Shown here one piece after another: positions 32,065 to 44,346 of a stretch of DNA of 64,000 bases. Location: the NCBI GenBank assembly GCA_964016885.1, contig OZ024744.1:73723493-73787492 (forward strand), read 5' to 3'. Each line of letters opens with the position of its first letter. The first letter of the stretch is position 1. Origin of the DNA: Eledone cirrhosa (taxonomy: Eukaryota; Mollusca; Cephalopoda; Octopoda; Eledonidae). The notes beneath the pieces were generated by a model that had not been told where the DNA came from, made no database searches, and worked only from the letters and a program-made list of their open reading frames with translations. Made by a program: the position numbers and the translations under genes.

Positions 32065-32245
32065 GGTGGATTGACAGTATCGGTAGAGGGTCGGACGCCA
32101 TGCTTTCCAGCATAGTTACGTCCCTTTACGATCTGAGTTCAAATCCCGCCGAGGTTGACTTTTCCTTTCATCCTTACGGGGTCGATAAAATAAAGTACCA
32201 GTAATGCACTGGGTAATTGCTGGCCTTGTGCCTAAAGTAGAAACA
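32065..32245 (+). mobile_element. SINE with perfect 15 bp target duplication
   Basis: Short-tail SINE flanked by ATTATTTGTCTAAGC at 32050-32064 and 32246-32260. Part of its tail lies in the duplication. Confidence 0.95.
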
Positions 32246-32260
32246 ATTATTTGTCTAAGC

Positions 32261-32590
32261 TGACAGTAATTGATTTAGGAATTGCAGAAACCCAAATGCT
32301 GGATTTTACCAGCCATCGAGGGGTCCGGGTAAATTTCCAATCACATATTTTTTTATTTGTTTGACCCGAATTACTTGGTCGTTTCTATGGCTTTGCGGAT
32401 GACGGTTTAACCATCGTCTCAGTGTGTTTGGCCTTTTATGTATGTTGTAGCTCTGGTTCGTCTGAATTATTGAGCGCTTGCCACACATCTCGGAAGTTGT
32501 CTTTCGCTAATTCCAAAGCCAAAATACGATTCTCGCTAATTTATATTTAATTACAAATGGGTTGTTCTATCGACGGGTATTAAACAACTT
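32261..32590. other. Spacer without recognised gene
   Basis: No motif recognised. Confidence 0.4.
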
Positions 32591-32641
32591 CAGGAGCGTC
32601 TTGTGCAAGTGCTCCCTCTTCCTTTTGCTCCCTTCTTTAAC

Positions 32642-33853
32642 CTACAGGGTTATAAACAGAGAAGGCACAATCACTCGGGCCATTTTCGCTTCATTCACCC
32701 ACCTTTCAGTAAATTTACAGGGGTGCAGTGCCTCTCTCTCCACTCTGATTTTCCTTCTAAAGTGATATTTAAAGAAGGGAATCAATTGTTGTCCGGAGAG
32801 AAAGGCATCTGTCCTCAGTCCTCTCAATCTCGTCCACCATATAACCTCTTTCACCATAGCGACTATACAGAGGAAAACCGCCTCTTTCATTTTTGAAAGA
32901 GGCTGGCGGTTTGATCCTTACTATGGACTCGGCAGTCAACTGGATTTGTCCCATACGCGACAGCAGTTGTTCTGCATAGTTCCACTGGTCGCTTACGCCC
33001 GGGAAGTGTACAATTGCGTGCAAGACGGTTTCAATGTCCTGCTCGTATCTTGGACACGTCCTCTTGGAAGGATCCCTGCCGGGGCCTCCGTGCCTGTAGA
33101 TCTTATCTCGAAGGGGTAGAGCTCCTCGGTAGCACTGCCAGGCCAGGGACCTCTGGAAGTTGTCCATAGGTCCTGGGCGGAAAGACCTACCGAACAGACT
33201 GGTGAGCTCGTCGTCTTCGACGCCTAGAGTCTCCCCGAGCACGTCGTCTCACTTGTAAAGTACTAACCCACTATAGAATGTTGAAGTGGAGTCTCCACTG
33301 ATTGCCGCGCCCGCTTGCCAGAGGACTGTGAGCGCCTTGGCGCATTCAATGTGCCAGGCGCCCATCTTCTTCGGTCTTCGTTTCACCCAGGGCTGCAGCT
33401 CCGTCAGCGAGACAAGTTGTGGGAAGGCCTGTCTCACAAACGGTGCCCACACCGGTTGGTCGGTGAGGAACACCTGTAGATGCCACAGCGCATGTTTGCG
33501 CATCATTAGCCACGGCAGGCCCAGCCCTCCGTTGGAAGAGTGTTGATAGCAGACGGATCACCTCACAAGTGGGGCTGCTTCTTCCACAGGAACTGGAAGA
33601 GCATGCGTTCCATCTTGGTGAGGTTTTCACGGGGACAAGGCACGACAGTCAAGCGGTAGTAGATGACGGACCCTATGAAAGTGTTCGCCACCTCCGCTCG
33701 ACCTTTCAATGACAGTTTGCATTCTGCCCATTTCTGGTTGAGCGCAAATACCTCGTTCCAGTTTTTCTCCACCTGGAGGTCTGTACCGAACCAGACCTCG
33801 AGCAATTTCACCGGTCCTTCCGTCCAGCGTCCGACGACGCTGTCGGGCGGCAT
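32642..33853 (-). pseudogene. Tx1-like ORF2 C-terminal region (second subfamily, downstream copy)
   Basis: Pieces 33563-33853, 33249-33506, 32769-33242 and 32642-32890 cover thumb to C-terminus in changing frames. The knuckle is seen as CPRYEQDIETVLHAIVHF: the second and fourth ligand cysteines are Tyr and Phe, so it is destroyed. The end FKYHFRRKIRVEREALHP matches the family. Confidence 0.8.
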
Positions 33854-35302
33854 CGGTTTGCCTCTCCACGTTCCGAGTGCAAACCGACAGACTTGTCCGG
33901 GTTCAGTTTTGCTCCTGTGAACCTTTCGTATTCCTGTAGTAGTTTGCCGATTACCTTGATTTCCGAGGTTTTCGACACCATTACCCTCACGTTATCGGAA
34001 TAAGCCGATGCCGCTTTTCGCAGTCGCGGCTCTAAAGGGATGCTCTGCAAACGCTCCAACTTCCGCAGTAATAGCTCTAGGGTCAATACGTACAGAATGG
34101 AGGAGAGAGGGCATCCCTGTCGAATGGAGCGCGTGATTGCGAACGGCTCCGATAGGTAGCCGTTCACCTTGACCCTCGAGCAGATGCTGATGTGCATCGC
34201 CTTGATCCAGCCTCTGAAAACGCGACCGAAAACGGCCGCCTTGAGAACTGCTTCCAAGTATCGATGGTCGACCCTATCGAATACCTTAGACTAATCTAAA
34301 TTGATCAGAGCCCCATCGAAGCCGGATTTACACCCTACCTTCTCTATTATGTATCATATGAGGTGAAGGTTATCATGTATGGACCTGGCGGGATTGCACA
34401 CGTTTGCGCTTTCCCTACCAGGTTTTCGACGAGAAGCGCCAGCTTCGTTGCTAGCACCTTCGCCAAAATCTTTAACTCTTTAAGCAGAGTTATAGGCCTG
34501 AAATTTTTTATTTCGTCCCCCTTGTTCTCGTCTTCCTGATCAGCGCTACTACGCCTTTGCCTGCTGAACTAGGAATTGTCACGTTCTGCTGCTAATTGCA
34601 GTAGACGGCTTCGAGGACACCAGAGAACATGTCCGGCATGCCTATGTAAAATTAATAGGGTAGACCATATAGACCGGGTGACTTGCGTTTATCACAGTGG
34701 CCCAGAACGTCCCGTATCTCAGTGGCTGTGATCGGCCTTTCGCAGAATTCGGCGTCTATGCTCGAGAGTCGAGGCAGGCCGTCGAGGTATGAACTAAAGT
34801 CCATTGCCCCGTTCGGTGCACCGTCGTTCTACTCAAACTATCGCGCAAAGTGCCGCTGAAAGGCTGCGCACATCTGCCTGGGGTCAAGTAGCACGCGTCC
34901 GTTTTGGTCTTTCAAAGACCGAATCGTGGACTTGTTGCCACTTTTCGCTTCCGCCACTCGGGCCCAGCTAACAGCTTTTGCTGCCTCGTTTCCTAGAGCA
35001 CGTGATTTACTTCTGACCACGCAGCCTTCGTGTGTCGCGTCGAAGAACTGGTCCAGTGCCGTTCTCGATACTAGCACACTAGCTGCGTTGCCACTCCAAA
35101 GCGCCTATTCTACCTTGGCTACTAGTTCTGTTTCTGATTTGTTTTTCTCTAAAGCTAATTCTCTGCTAAACCCTATCGATTCTACTCTAATTGCTCTCTT
35201 GAGAGAGTACCACCATCTATTGTTGACGATGGCTCCCGTCAAATCTTGTTTAACTAATCTACTTACCCGTTCACTGTAGGCTTTTCGTGCCGGCAACGAC
35301 AC
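33854..35302 (-). pseudogene. Tx1-like RT (second subfamily, downstream copy)
   Basis: 33808-34257 holds the palm: motif B RQGCPLSSILYVLTLE and motif C as SAYSDN in place of SAYADD, so a catalytic Asp is lost. Motif A near 34290 reads LD then a stop (LD*SKVFD on minus). 34838-35077 and 35105-35302 give the N-terminal part (RKAYSERVSRLVKQ, KAVSWARVAEA). Heavily broken. Confidence 0.8.
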
Positions 35303-35654
35303 GTTCAGATTCCAGTATCCGGGTCCTTGTCTATGTATTCTATCACGGTTGACTATGCAGACGACTAGTTTGTGATCTCAATAGGCATCCATGTGCATTT
35401 GTGGACAGCTTAACATCTTCTTGTCCTTTTCTCTAAAGAAAAACCTATCTAGATACGATCTAGATGTCCCGCTACGGTTTGTCCACGTCCACTGTAGTGC
35501 AGTCGGGAAATCTAGTCGATATCTATCGGCCAGTTGGAATTGGCTGATTATATTTTTGGCTGATTATATTTTTGAGGCTGTTGCAGCCCGCTCTACTGGG
35601 ACATGCTCCCGCATTGTCCCATCGTGCATCTAGGATACAATTCCAGTCCCCTCA

Positions 35655-36155
35655 CTAAAAGCAGGGAGCGAGTCTGTCTGACTCTAGACGTTTAAAGAAG
35701 TCTGGTCGCGATTGTGATTGCTCGGTCGGAGCATAAACGCCCACCAGTCTGAAGGCTCCACCTCCAATACTGTTCACGTCTAGGACTACCAGTCTACTCT
35801 CCGGGTCCAAGTGTACTTGCTGTACTTCGAGATCCAGGTTTTTCCGAAACACGACAGTCACTCCCCTTCCACCTCCCGGCTGACAGAGAGATGCGTAGAT
35901 CTCAAAGTCATTGAAGATGGGGGTTAGTTGCTGCCTGTTGTGGATCCTGGACTCGCTGATGGCTATTACATCTATACTGTGTGACCTAAGGTGGTTTAAA
36001 AGTTGGCCCTGTTTCCAGGGCATCCCTAGGCCAGGCACATTCTCGCTTCCAACTCGTAAGTCAGCCATGTTGGTGGAGAAGAGTTGGCGAAAAGGACGAA
36101 GAGGTGCACATTCCTTTTCGTTTCCTGGAGATCGGGTTGTCAATCTCCATTCCAT
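35655..36155 (-). pseudogene. Tx1-like APE endonuclease (second subfamily, downstream copy)
   Basis: 167-codon frame; the domain begins at MADLRVGSENVPGLG and holds DVIAISESRI (catalytic Glu), GGGRGVTVVFRKNLDLEVQ, RLVVLDVNS and VGVYAPT. It shifts near 35700, and the GDWN region (35650-35560) lies in another frame as degraded sequence. The ORF extends 29 codons upstream of this Met. Confidence 0.82.
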
Positions 36156-36445
36156 TTCTGGTGGGGGTGTTGAGTGGTGTGGGGAAACATTTCACCAGGA
36201 CACGGTTTATTGGTTTTTGGCAGGGGTTGCCAACTCCTGTGAAAACTGTTCTTTTAATTTCTGATACGTTTCTATCAAAACCCTTATTAGTTTTAGGTGT
36301 AGTTGAGAGTCTGCTTTTACAAAAGTTTTCCCCGTTTTTCTACTTTATGGGTCTTGGGAGATGACCTCCATAGATTTTTGTTGTTTGTGTTAATGTATGT
36401 GTATTGTTGTCTGTATGTTTTGTTGTTCATTTTGTAGTTTTCTTT

Positions 36446-37819
36446 TTATGGTGGGCATTTGTGTTTGAGGTGGTGTTGGTGTTTGTTCTGCTGGTAGGGG
36501 GGTGCTTGATTGTGGTGGTGTTTGTGTTGTTGTTTGTGTAGGTGGTTGTGTGTTCGTGTAGGTGATTGTTGTTTTTGTGGCTTTGCGGTCTCTCTTATTT
36601 TGGTTTTTTGATTTCTGAGGCTCTCCTTCATCTTCACTTGGGATGGAGAAGTAGCCTCGTCTGGTGATGAATCATCATTAGAGGCGTGTGGGAGGGGTAT
36701 GTTGTGTGGTGATGGTGTGTTTGTGTGTGTGATTGTGGTAGTATTGGATGGAGTGGGATGCGGTGGGACTGTGTTTTTCAGGGGAATTGTTTGTGTTTTT
36801 TCTGTTGTTTGTAGTTGAATAGTTGTTTGTTTTTGTGTGTTTGCTTGTTTTGTGTGTTGTTGTTGTTGTTGTGGTTTTGGATTTGTGTTGTTAAAAGTAC
36901 TTTTTGGGGGGTGGTGGTGTTTGTTCGTAAGAGAGGACGGGAGGCCTTTAAATGCGATGTGCTTGCACATTTGAAACAATGTGACCTCCCTCCATCTGCC
37001 GAAATATGTATATAGTTTGTATCGTCTACTGGCACACTTTCTGGTATCTTGGAAATTCTGTCCGGTTTCATTTGGACCAAAATTTCCAAGCTTGTGCCGT
37101 TCCATGTGTTTCTTGTGGATTTTTGAATCGAAAGTATTGTGTCTTCATCCTCCTCCAAGAACCCTGCCAGAATACACCAGATGTTAATGTTGAGTGGTAT
37201 GTTTGAAATGTTTATTTTTGTGTTCTTTTTCCCATGTATGTAGGGAAAAAGGTGTGTGTGGCAGAGGTGACCGGCGTCACTGAGTATTTTTTTGCAAAGA
37301 CCTCACTTTTGAAGAGTACCAAAATGCTTCCATATAGTTTAGCCCTTTGTATGAAGTGTATGATGGCATTGCCTCTTTCAAGACGATTTCCATTTCGCCT
37401 TGAGTAAGGACAGCTGTTTTTTTTTTGTTCGTTCAAAATCGTGTGAAAAATCAGTCCTTCGCATAGCGTCGGCTCTGATTTGCGGCGGAGAGGTGATTTT
37501 AACCCCTCCTTTTTTTCTCGAAGGTAATATACTTTTTTCCTTCATTGATCATTTCCTTCGCATTGGGGATATCAATATTTGTAAAACTTCCTTTGCTTAT
37601 TGTGGCAAAAGATTTTTTATCGTTGCTGTTGTTGTTCTCATTGTTGTCGTTGTTGTTGTTGTTTTTGTTGTTCTCAATTGCTTGATTTGAGTATGTGGAG
37701 TTCGTTTGTGAAGTTGTGTTTTTATCTTGTTCAATATTTATTTGTGCCGTTTGTGTTTCCATACTTTTGTTTTGGTGTGATTTATCACGGTTACTACCTG
37801 TTGCCATAGTGACATTCAT
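36446..37819 (-). pseudogene. Tx1-like gag (second subfamily, downstream copy)
   Basis: 37499-37819 (Asn-rich N-terminus), 37212-37436, 36778-37158 and 36446-37105 cover gag in shifting frames. The knuckle region reads CFKCASTSHLKAS followed by Arg, so the last cysteine of CX2CX4HX4C is lost. The linker is Thr/Gln/His/Pro-rich (GT-rich on +). Confidence 0.78.
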
Positions 37820-37880
37820 TTCAACTTATGGCAGGAAACACTTCAATTTTATAATTCATAGTTATAAAAACAATTTGTTA

Positions 37881-37975
37881 TAAATTTTCTGAAAATTTCA
37901 ATGACCCACCCACTGACAATTTAGTCGATAGGGTTGTACACACCCCGAAAAAATGTACAACACTCATCTCCAGGA
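37881..37975 (-). other. Junction between two head-to-tail LINEs
   Basis: The 3' UTR-like end of the upstream minus copy meets the 5' end of the downstream copy. No ATT tract separates them, unlike elsewhere in the window. Confidence 0.55.
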
Positions 37976-38075
37976 GCACAAAGAGTGAGTGCTCCTTTCC
38001 TCGCTTCCTCTTTTTCCTCAATCTACAGGTTTATATAAAGAGAAGGCCCAACCATTCGGGCCATCCTTGCCACAT

Positions 38076-39284
38076 TCACCTACCTTTCGTAAATTTGCTG
38101 GGGTGCAGCACTTCTCTCTCCATTCTGATTCTTCTTCTAAAATGATATTTGAAGAAGCGAACCAGTTTTTCGCCGGAGAGAAAGGTGTCTGACCTCAACC
38201 CTTTCAGTCTCGTCCACCATATAGCCTCTTTCACCATAGCCATTACACAGAGGAAAACCGCCTCTCCTTCGTTTTTGAAGGAAGGTGGCGATTTTATCGC
38301 AATAATGGACACGGTGGTCAACCGGATTTGTCCCACCCGCGACAATAGTGGTTCTGCATAGCTCCACAGGTCGGTAACATCCGGGCAGTGTACGAATTGG
38401 TGCGCGACGGTTTCCTCGTCCCGCACGCATCTCGGACAGATCTTTTTCCAGGGATCCCTACTAGGGCGCCCGTGTTTGTAGAGCTTGTCTCGAACGGGTA
38501 GAGCTCCTCGGTAGCACTGCCAGGCCAGGGACTTTTGGAAGTTGTCCATCGGTCCAGGGCGGAATGTCTTAACGAACAGACTGGCCAGTTCGTCTTCCTC
38601 TACGCTTAGAGTTTCTCCAAGAGTGCCGTCGCACTTGCTGCGGACTAACCTTTTATAGAATGTCGAGGTGGAGTCTCCACTGATCGTCGGATCCGTTTGC
38701 CAGAGGACTGTGAGCGCCTGAGCACATTCGATGTGCCAGTCACCCATTTTCCTCGGTCTTTGCTTGACCCAGGACTGAAGCTCGGTCAGCGAGACGAGTC
38801 GCTGGAAGCGTGGCCTCATGAACGGGGCCAACACCGGTTGTTCGGTGAGGAATACGTGGAGGGGCCGCATCCTGAGTGCCTGCTTGCGTATCGACAGCCA
38901 CGGTACCCCCAGCCTTCCGTTTGAAGGGTCTTGACAGCAAATGGATCTTCTCACCAAAGGAGTCCGCTTCTTCCAAAGGAATTGGAAGAGCGCACGCTCC
39001 ATTTTGGTGAGCGTTTTACTTGGACAAGGCACGACGGTCAAGTGGTAGTAGATGACGGACGCTATGAAAGCGTTCGCCAGCTCCGCTCGACCTTTCAAGG
39101 ACAGTGTGCATTCGGCCCACTTCTGGTGGAGCGCAAACACTTTGGCCGTCACCTCGTTCCAGTTTTTCTCCACCTGGAGGTCCGGTCCGAACCAGACCCC
39201 GAACAGCTTTACAGGTCCCTCCGTCCAGCGTGCGACGACGCCGTCGGAAGGCATCGGTTTTCCTCTCCACGATCCGAGTTGCAT
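38076..39284 (-). CDS. Tx1-like ORF2 thumb and C-terminal region (upstream copy)
   Basis: 402 open codons from MQLGSWRGKPMP through VARWTEGPVKLFGVWFGPDLQ, KGRAELANAFIASVIYY and WKKRTPLVRRSICCQDP to an intact CX2CX8HX4C knuckle (CPRCVRDEETVAHQFVHC), then FKYHFRRRIRMEREVLHPSK. The Met is internal to the RT domain, not a true start; the RT frame upstream is shifted near 39300. Longest clean stretch of the second subfamily. Confidence 0.88.
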   Translation of the reverse strand: MQLGSWRGKPMPSDGVVARWTEGPVKLFGVWFGPDLQVEKNWNEVTAKVFALHQKWAECTLSLKGRAELANAFIASVIYYHLTVVPCPSKTLTKMERALFQFLWKKRTPLVRRSICCQDPSNGRLGVPWLSIRKQALRMRPLHVFLTEQPVLAPFMRPRFQRLVSLTELQSWVKQRPRKMGDWHIECAQALTVLWQTDPTISGDSTSTFYKRLVRSKCDGTLGETLSVEEDELASLFVKTFRPGPMDNFQKSLAWQCYRGALPVRDKLYKHGRPSRDPWKKICPRCVRDEETVAHQFVHCPDVTDLWSYAEPLLSRVGQIRLTTVSIIAIKSPPSFKNEGEAVFLCVMAMVKEAIWWTRLKGLRSDTFLSGEKLVRFFKYHFRRRIRMEREVLHPSKFTKGR

Positions 39285-40560
39285 ACCGACGGACTTGACC
39301 CGGTTCAGCTTCGCTCCTGTGAGCCTTTAGTATTCCTTCAGTAAGGTGCCAACTTCCCTGATTTGTGAGGTGCTCGACACCATTACTGTCACGGCGTCGG
39401 CGTAGGCCTACGCCGCTTTTCGCAGTCCAGGTTCCAACGGGATGCCCTGCATCCGCGCCAACATCCGCAGTCGTGGCTCGAAAGTCAGTACGTACAGAAG
39501 GGAGGAGAGAGGGCATCCCTGTCGGTTGGATCGCGTGATTTGGAACGGCTTCGAGAGGTAGCCATTCACCTTGACCTTTGAGCAGATGTTGCTGCTGTGC
39601 ATGGCAGCAATACGGCTCCTGAAGACGGGCCCGAAACCTGCCGTCGCGAGCCCCGCATCCAGGTATCGATAGTCGACTCTAACGAATGCCTTAGAGTGAT
39701 CCAAATTAATCAGTGCCCAACTGACGCCGGGTTCACACCCCGCCCTCACTACGATGTATCGCATGAGGTGGATGTTGTCGTGTATGGACCTGGTCGGGAC
39801 TGCGCATGTCTGCGCTTCTCCCACCAGGTTTTCGATGACAAGCGCCAGCCTCTTTGCTAACACCTTCGCCAAAATCTGTAACTCTGTGTTTAGCAGAGTT
39901 ATGGGCCTGAAGTTATTAATGTCGTCCCCCTTGTTCTGGTCCTTCCTGACCATCGTGACTACGGCTTTGCTCACAGAAGTGGGAATTCTCCCGTTCTGCT
40001 GCCAGTTGCAGTAGACCGCTTCGAGGAGACTGGAGAACAAGTCCGGCAATGCTACGTAAAACTCGTAGACCTGACTATTTGCGTTTGCCGCATTCGCTCA
40101 GCGCGTCCCCTATCTTAGCGGCCGAAATCGGCCTTTCGCAGAACTTTGCCTCCCCGTCCGAGAGTCGCGGCAAGCCGTCGAGATATGGACCGAAATCCAT
40201 GGCCCCTCCCGGCGCGCCGCCTTTCCCGAACAGTTGTGCAAAGTGCCGCTGACAACGCAGCCTACGTGCTTTTCGTCGAAGAACTGGTTCAGAACCGTTC
40301 TTGTCGCTAGAACGTTAGCTACGCTGCCACTCCAAATCGCCTCTTCTACTTTATCTACCAGTTTCTTTTCAGTCTTATTCCTATCTAACGCTAGTTCTTT
40401 ACTAAAGCCTATCGGTTCTAATCTAATTTCTCTCTTAAGAGAGCACCACCACCTGTTGTTGACAATTTCCCCCGTCAGCTGCTGCTTAACTAAAGTGCTA
40501 ATCAGACCACTGTATGCTTTACGTGTCGGTAACGACAGGTTCGGCTTGCAGTAGCCGGGT
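39285..40560 (-). pseudogene. Tx1-like RT (upstream copy)
   Basis: 39408-40049 carries NNFRPITLLNTELQILAKVL, QTCAVPTRSIHDNIHLMR, motif A as INLDHSKAFVRVDYR (the Asp after KAF is Val) and motif B RQGCPLSSLLYVLTFE. Motif C (39370-39410) reads AYA then a shift. The N-terminal part at 40060-40550 is fragmented and lacks a segment present in relatives (a jump near 40248). Confidence 0.8.
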
Positions 40561-40661
40561 CCCTACCTATGGGTTCTATCAAGGTTGACTACGCAGGTCA
40601 CTAGTTTGCGATCTGAATAGGCAACCATGAACATGTGTGGACAGCTTAATATGTCCCTATC

Positions 40662-41117
40662 TCAATCTCTAATTATAAACCTATCTAAGTACGATCTAGA
40701 TGTCCCGGTCCGGTTCGTCCAAGTCCACAGTGGCGCAGTCGGGAAATCTAGTCGGTATCTATCGGCCAGGTGAAATCGGCCGATTGACTGTTTGAGGCTG
40801 TTACACCAACCTCTATCGGGGCATGTTCCCACATAAGCCCAGCGTGCATCTAGGATTCCATTCCAGTCCCGCACTAAAAGCAAGGAGCGGGACATTCCCA
40901 GCAAAGTCTCCAGACGTTTGAAGAAGTCTGGCTGCGATGTCCCGGATGGGGCATATACGGCCACCTGTCTGAAGGCTCCACCTTCACTACTGCTTACGTC
41001 TAGGACCACCAGTCGACCCTCCTGGTCCAAGTGTACTCGCTGTACTTTGAGATCCAGGTTTTTTCGAAACATGACAGTCACTCCCCCTCCACCTCCCGGC
41101 TGACAGAGAGATGCGTA
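40662..41117 (-). pseudogene. Tx1-like APE endonuclease with N-terminal deletion (upstream copy)
   Basis: The frame 40662-41081 keeps FRKNLDLKVQRVHLDQEGRLVVLDVSSS-type sequence, VAVYAPSG, VRDWNGILDARW and RSYLDRFIIRD. GDWN is RDWN. Near 41118 the endonuclease joins gag linker sequence directly, so the first ~60 residues with the catalytic Glu are deleted. Confidence 0.8.
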
Positions 41118-41234
41118 GGGGGATTTTTGTCTGTAATGTTTGTGTTGTTTGTGTTGGTGGTTGTGTGTTTGTTGCCTTTTTGTTCGTGTTATGTCTTTTT
41201 TTTTCTTTTGGAGCGAAGGGGTTCTCTCTCATCA

Positions 41235-41737
41235 TCACTGAGTGATGATGAGGGAGCCTCGTCCGTTGTGGTGTCTGTGTGATTGGGGAGGGGTAGGTTT
41301 TGGGGAGCTATTGTGCTTGAGGGTGTTTTTTGGAGTTGTTTTAGATGGGAAAGGGTTGGGTGGGACTGTGTTTGCGGTTTGGTTTGTTTTGGTTATTTTT
41401 GTGTGTTGTTGTTGTAATGGTAGTGGTGGTGGTTGTGTTGCTATCTTAGGTGTTGACAGTAGTGTCTTTTCTTTTAAAACAGTTAGCTGAGGACAGGAAG
41501 CCCTCATGTGACCACTGCTTAAACAGTGATAACATGAAGGCCGCCTACCCTCAACAGAAATGTTTATGTAGGAATTTCATTCCAGAGGCACACTTTGTGG
41601 TATTCTAGCTATCCGTTCTGCTCTCATTTGGACCATAACTTCTAAGCTTTTACCGTTAAATATGCCCCTGGAGGACTTTCCTACCGAAATTACTGAGTCT
41701 TCATCAACATTGATGAAACCAGCTAATATCCACAGAT
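41235..41737 (-). pseudogene. Tx1-like gag fragment with intact knuckle (upstream copy)
   Basis: On minus, 41737 down to about 41580 reads WILAGFINVDEDSVISVGK and LEVMVQMRAERIARIP, then a TGA. INISVEGRRPS and the intact knuckle CYHCLSSGHMRASC follow at about 41538-41497, then a Thr/Gln/Pro-rich linker (41235-41507). The N-terminal gag is missing by truncation at the GATA repeat. Confidence 0.78.
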
Positions 41738-41950
41738 AGATAGGTAGATAAAGAGATAGATATATAAAGAGATAGATAGATTGATAGGTAGACAGATATT
41801 TAGGTAGAGTGAAAGCTGAATGGGTATTGAGAAAAAAGAAAATAGACTTGAGAATGTACGTAAAGTAATATGAGAGTGTGTGGGGGGGGGGGGGGGTATG
41901 TGGAATGAAAGATTAATCGAATAAAGAGAAAGTGATAGATAGGCGGAGAT
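41738..41950. repeat. GATA-type simple repeat and poly-G run
   Basis: Imperfect GATAGATA units, then a G run near 41882-41895. Confidence 0.85.
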
Positions 41951-42650
41951 AAAGAGAGAGAAAATGAGATATAGAATAGAGATAGGCGGAGATTAGTGGA
42001 GGGAAGAGGAGAAGAGTGGAGTGAGAGAGGGGAAAAGGCGGAGAGAGAGGCAGGGAGAGACAGAGAGGAGAAAGAGAAAAGGAAGGAAGAGAGAGGGAAG
42101 GAAGAGGGAAGGAAGAGAGAGAGGGAAGGAAGAGAGAAGGAAAGAAGAGAGAAGGAAGAGAGAAAGGGAAGGAAGAGAGAAGGAAGTAAGAGAGAGGGAA
42201 GGAAGAGAGAAGGAAGGAAGAGAGAGGGAAGGAAGAGAGAGGGAAGTAAGAGAGAGGGAAGGAAGAGAGAGGGAAAAGAGAAAGGGAAGGAAGAGAGAAG
42301 GAAGTAAGAGAGAGGGAAGTAAGAGAGAGGGAAGGAAGATAAAGGGAAGGAAGAGAGAGAGAAGGAAGAGAGAGGGAAGGAAGAGAGAAGGAGGGAAGAG
42401 AGAAGGAAGGAAGAGAGAGGGAAGGAAGAGAGAAAGAAGGAAGAGAGAGGGATGGAAGAGAGAATGAAGGAAGAGAAAAGGAAGGAAAAGAAATGGAAAG
42501 AAGAGAGAAGGAAAGAAGAGAGAACGGAGGAAGAGAGAAGGAATGAAGAGAAAGGAAGGAAGAGAGAAGGAAGGAAGAGAGTGTCAGGAAGAGAGTGTCA
42601 GGAAGAGAGAGTGAAGGAAGGAAAGAGAGAGAAATCAACCGAAAGTGAAA
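41951..42650. repeat. Long purine minisatellite (GGAAG/AGAGA units)
   Basis: About 700 bases almost purely A and G on +, built from GGAAGGAAGAGAGA-like units with variable spacing. Long open frames on both strands (148 codons +, 279 codons -) are only Arg/Glu/Lys or Ser/Leu/Pro repeats, not genes. Such mirror-like purine tracts can form triplex DNA. Confidence 0.92.
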
Positions 42651-43258
<608 letters not shown>

Positions 43259-43261
43259 TTT

Positions 43262-43400
43262 TTGCGTAAGAGAGCGAGAGAAATAGTGAGAGTGGGAAAA
43301 TGAGATAGAGAAAGACGGAGGTATGAGAGATACAGTGAGAAAGAGAAAGAGAAAGAGAAAGAGAAAGAGAAAGAGAGACATAGAGAAAGAGAGATAGGTG

Positions 43401-43488
<88 letters not shown>

Positions 43489-43520
43489 TAAATTAGAAGG
43501 AAAGAAAGAGAAAGAGAGAA
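43262..43520. repeat. GA-rich simple repeat
   Basis: AGAGAA and GAGA units with an (GA)n core at about 43410-43480. Confidence 0.92.
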
Positions 43521-43805
43521 CGAGTGCTTGACAGAGAGCTTCGCTTCAAGATTTGTTACTCCTTGTTGTAAACTGTCAGTTTCAACTCATTCCTTCCCTA
43601 TGATATTTCCACTATCTAAGTCTGTAAACCAGTTAATTTTACAGTAATGTTTATAATCTGGTCAATTCCTTTCTATTTCAAACAAGTATTGCTTCTCCGT
43701 AAACTCTGCTGCTATGAGAGGCTTGCAGTGTAGAATTTGTTTTCAGAACAAATCTTAATTCCTTTCATAGTCCAATCAGTAACATTTTTTTTAATACATA
43801 ATTGT
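43521..43805. other. Spacer without recognised gene
   Basis: No motif recognised. Confidence 0.4.
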
Positions 43806-43866
43806 GTAGGTACATACGTACATACGAACATACATACATACATACATACATACATACATACATACA

Positions 43867-43897
<31 letters not shown>

Positions 43898-44014
43898 GTA
43901 CATACATACATACATACATAAATACATACATACATACATACATACATACGTGCATACATACATACATACCTACATACATACATACATACATACATACATA
44001 CATACATACATACA

Positions 44015-44045
<31 letters not shown>

Positions 44046-44066
44046 GTACATACATACATACATACA

Positions 44067-44097
<31 letters not shown>

Positions 44098-44136
44098 GTA
44101 CATACATACATACGTACATACACACATACATACATA
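43806..44136. repeat. (CATA)n tetranucleotide satellite
   Basis: About 330 bases of CATA/TACA with few variants; ORFs across it are Tyr-Ile-His-Thr or Met-Tyr-Val-Cys repeats. Confidence 0.97.
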
Positions 44137-44346
44137 GTCACATCAACATGATATAGACCGCCTCTACTTGAAACGTAAATATGAGAGTAGTATAGATTAG
44201 CAAAGTAGTCTATCTTGGACCAACAACCTCTATATTGGCTCCCACTTTGAAGGATACGCTTTTGCAAACCAAGAACAGGAGATCAATATGAAATACCTGA
44301 TTCACAAAAGAGATAGGGATGCAGACAAAAGAGATATAGAGAAAGA

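Larger units (their letters stand above)
32591..37880 (-). mobile_element. Tx1-like LINE, second subfamily, downstream copy
   Basis: A ~5.3 kb minus-strand element with gag, endonuclease, RT and C-terminal region in the expected order, all broken. It is more like 37960-41737 than the + strand copies, and no (AAT)n tail is visible at its 3' end. Its 5' end meets the 3' end of the neighbouring copy near 37880-37980. Confidence 0.85.
37960..41737 (-). mobile_element. Tx1-like LINE, second subfamily, upstream copy (5'-truncated)
   Basis: Minus-strand copy with partial gag, a partly deleted endonuclease, partial RT and a long intact C-terminal frame. Its 5' edge lies at a GATA-type simple repeat near 41737-41800. 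Closest relative here is 32591-37880. Confidence 0.85.

Noticed and set aside
43737..44267. Several frames over 100 codons of Tyr-Ile-His-Thr or Met-Tyr-Val-Cys
   Set aside because: Direct translations of the (CATA)n satellite.
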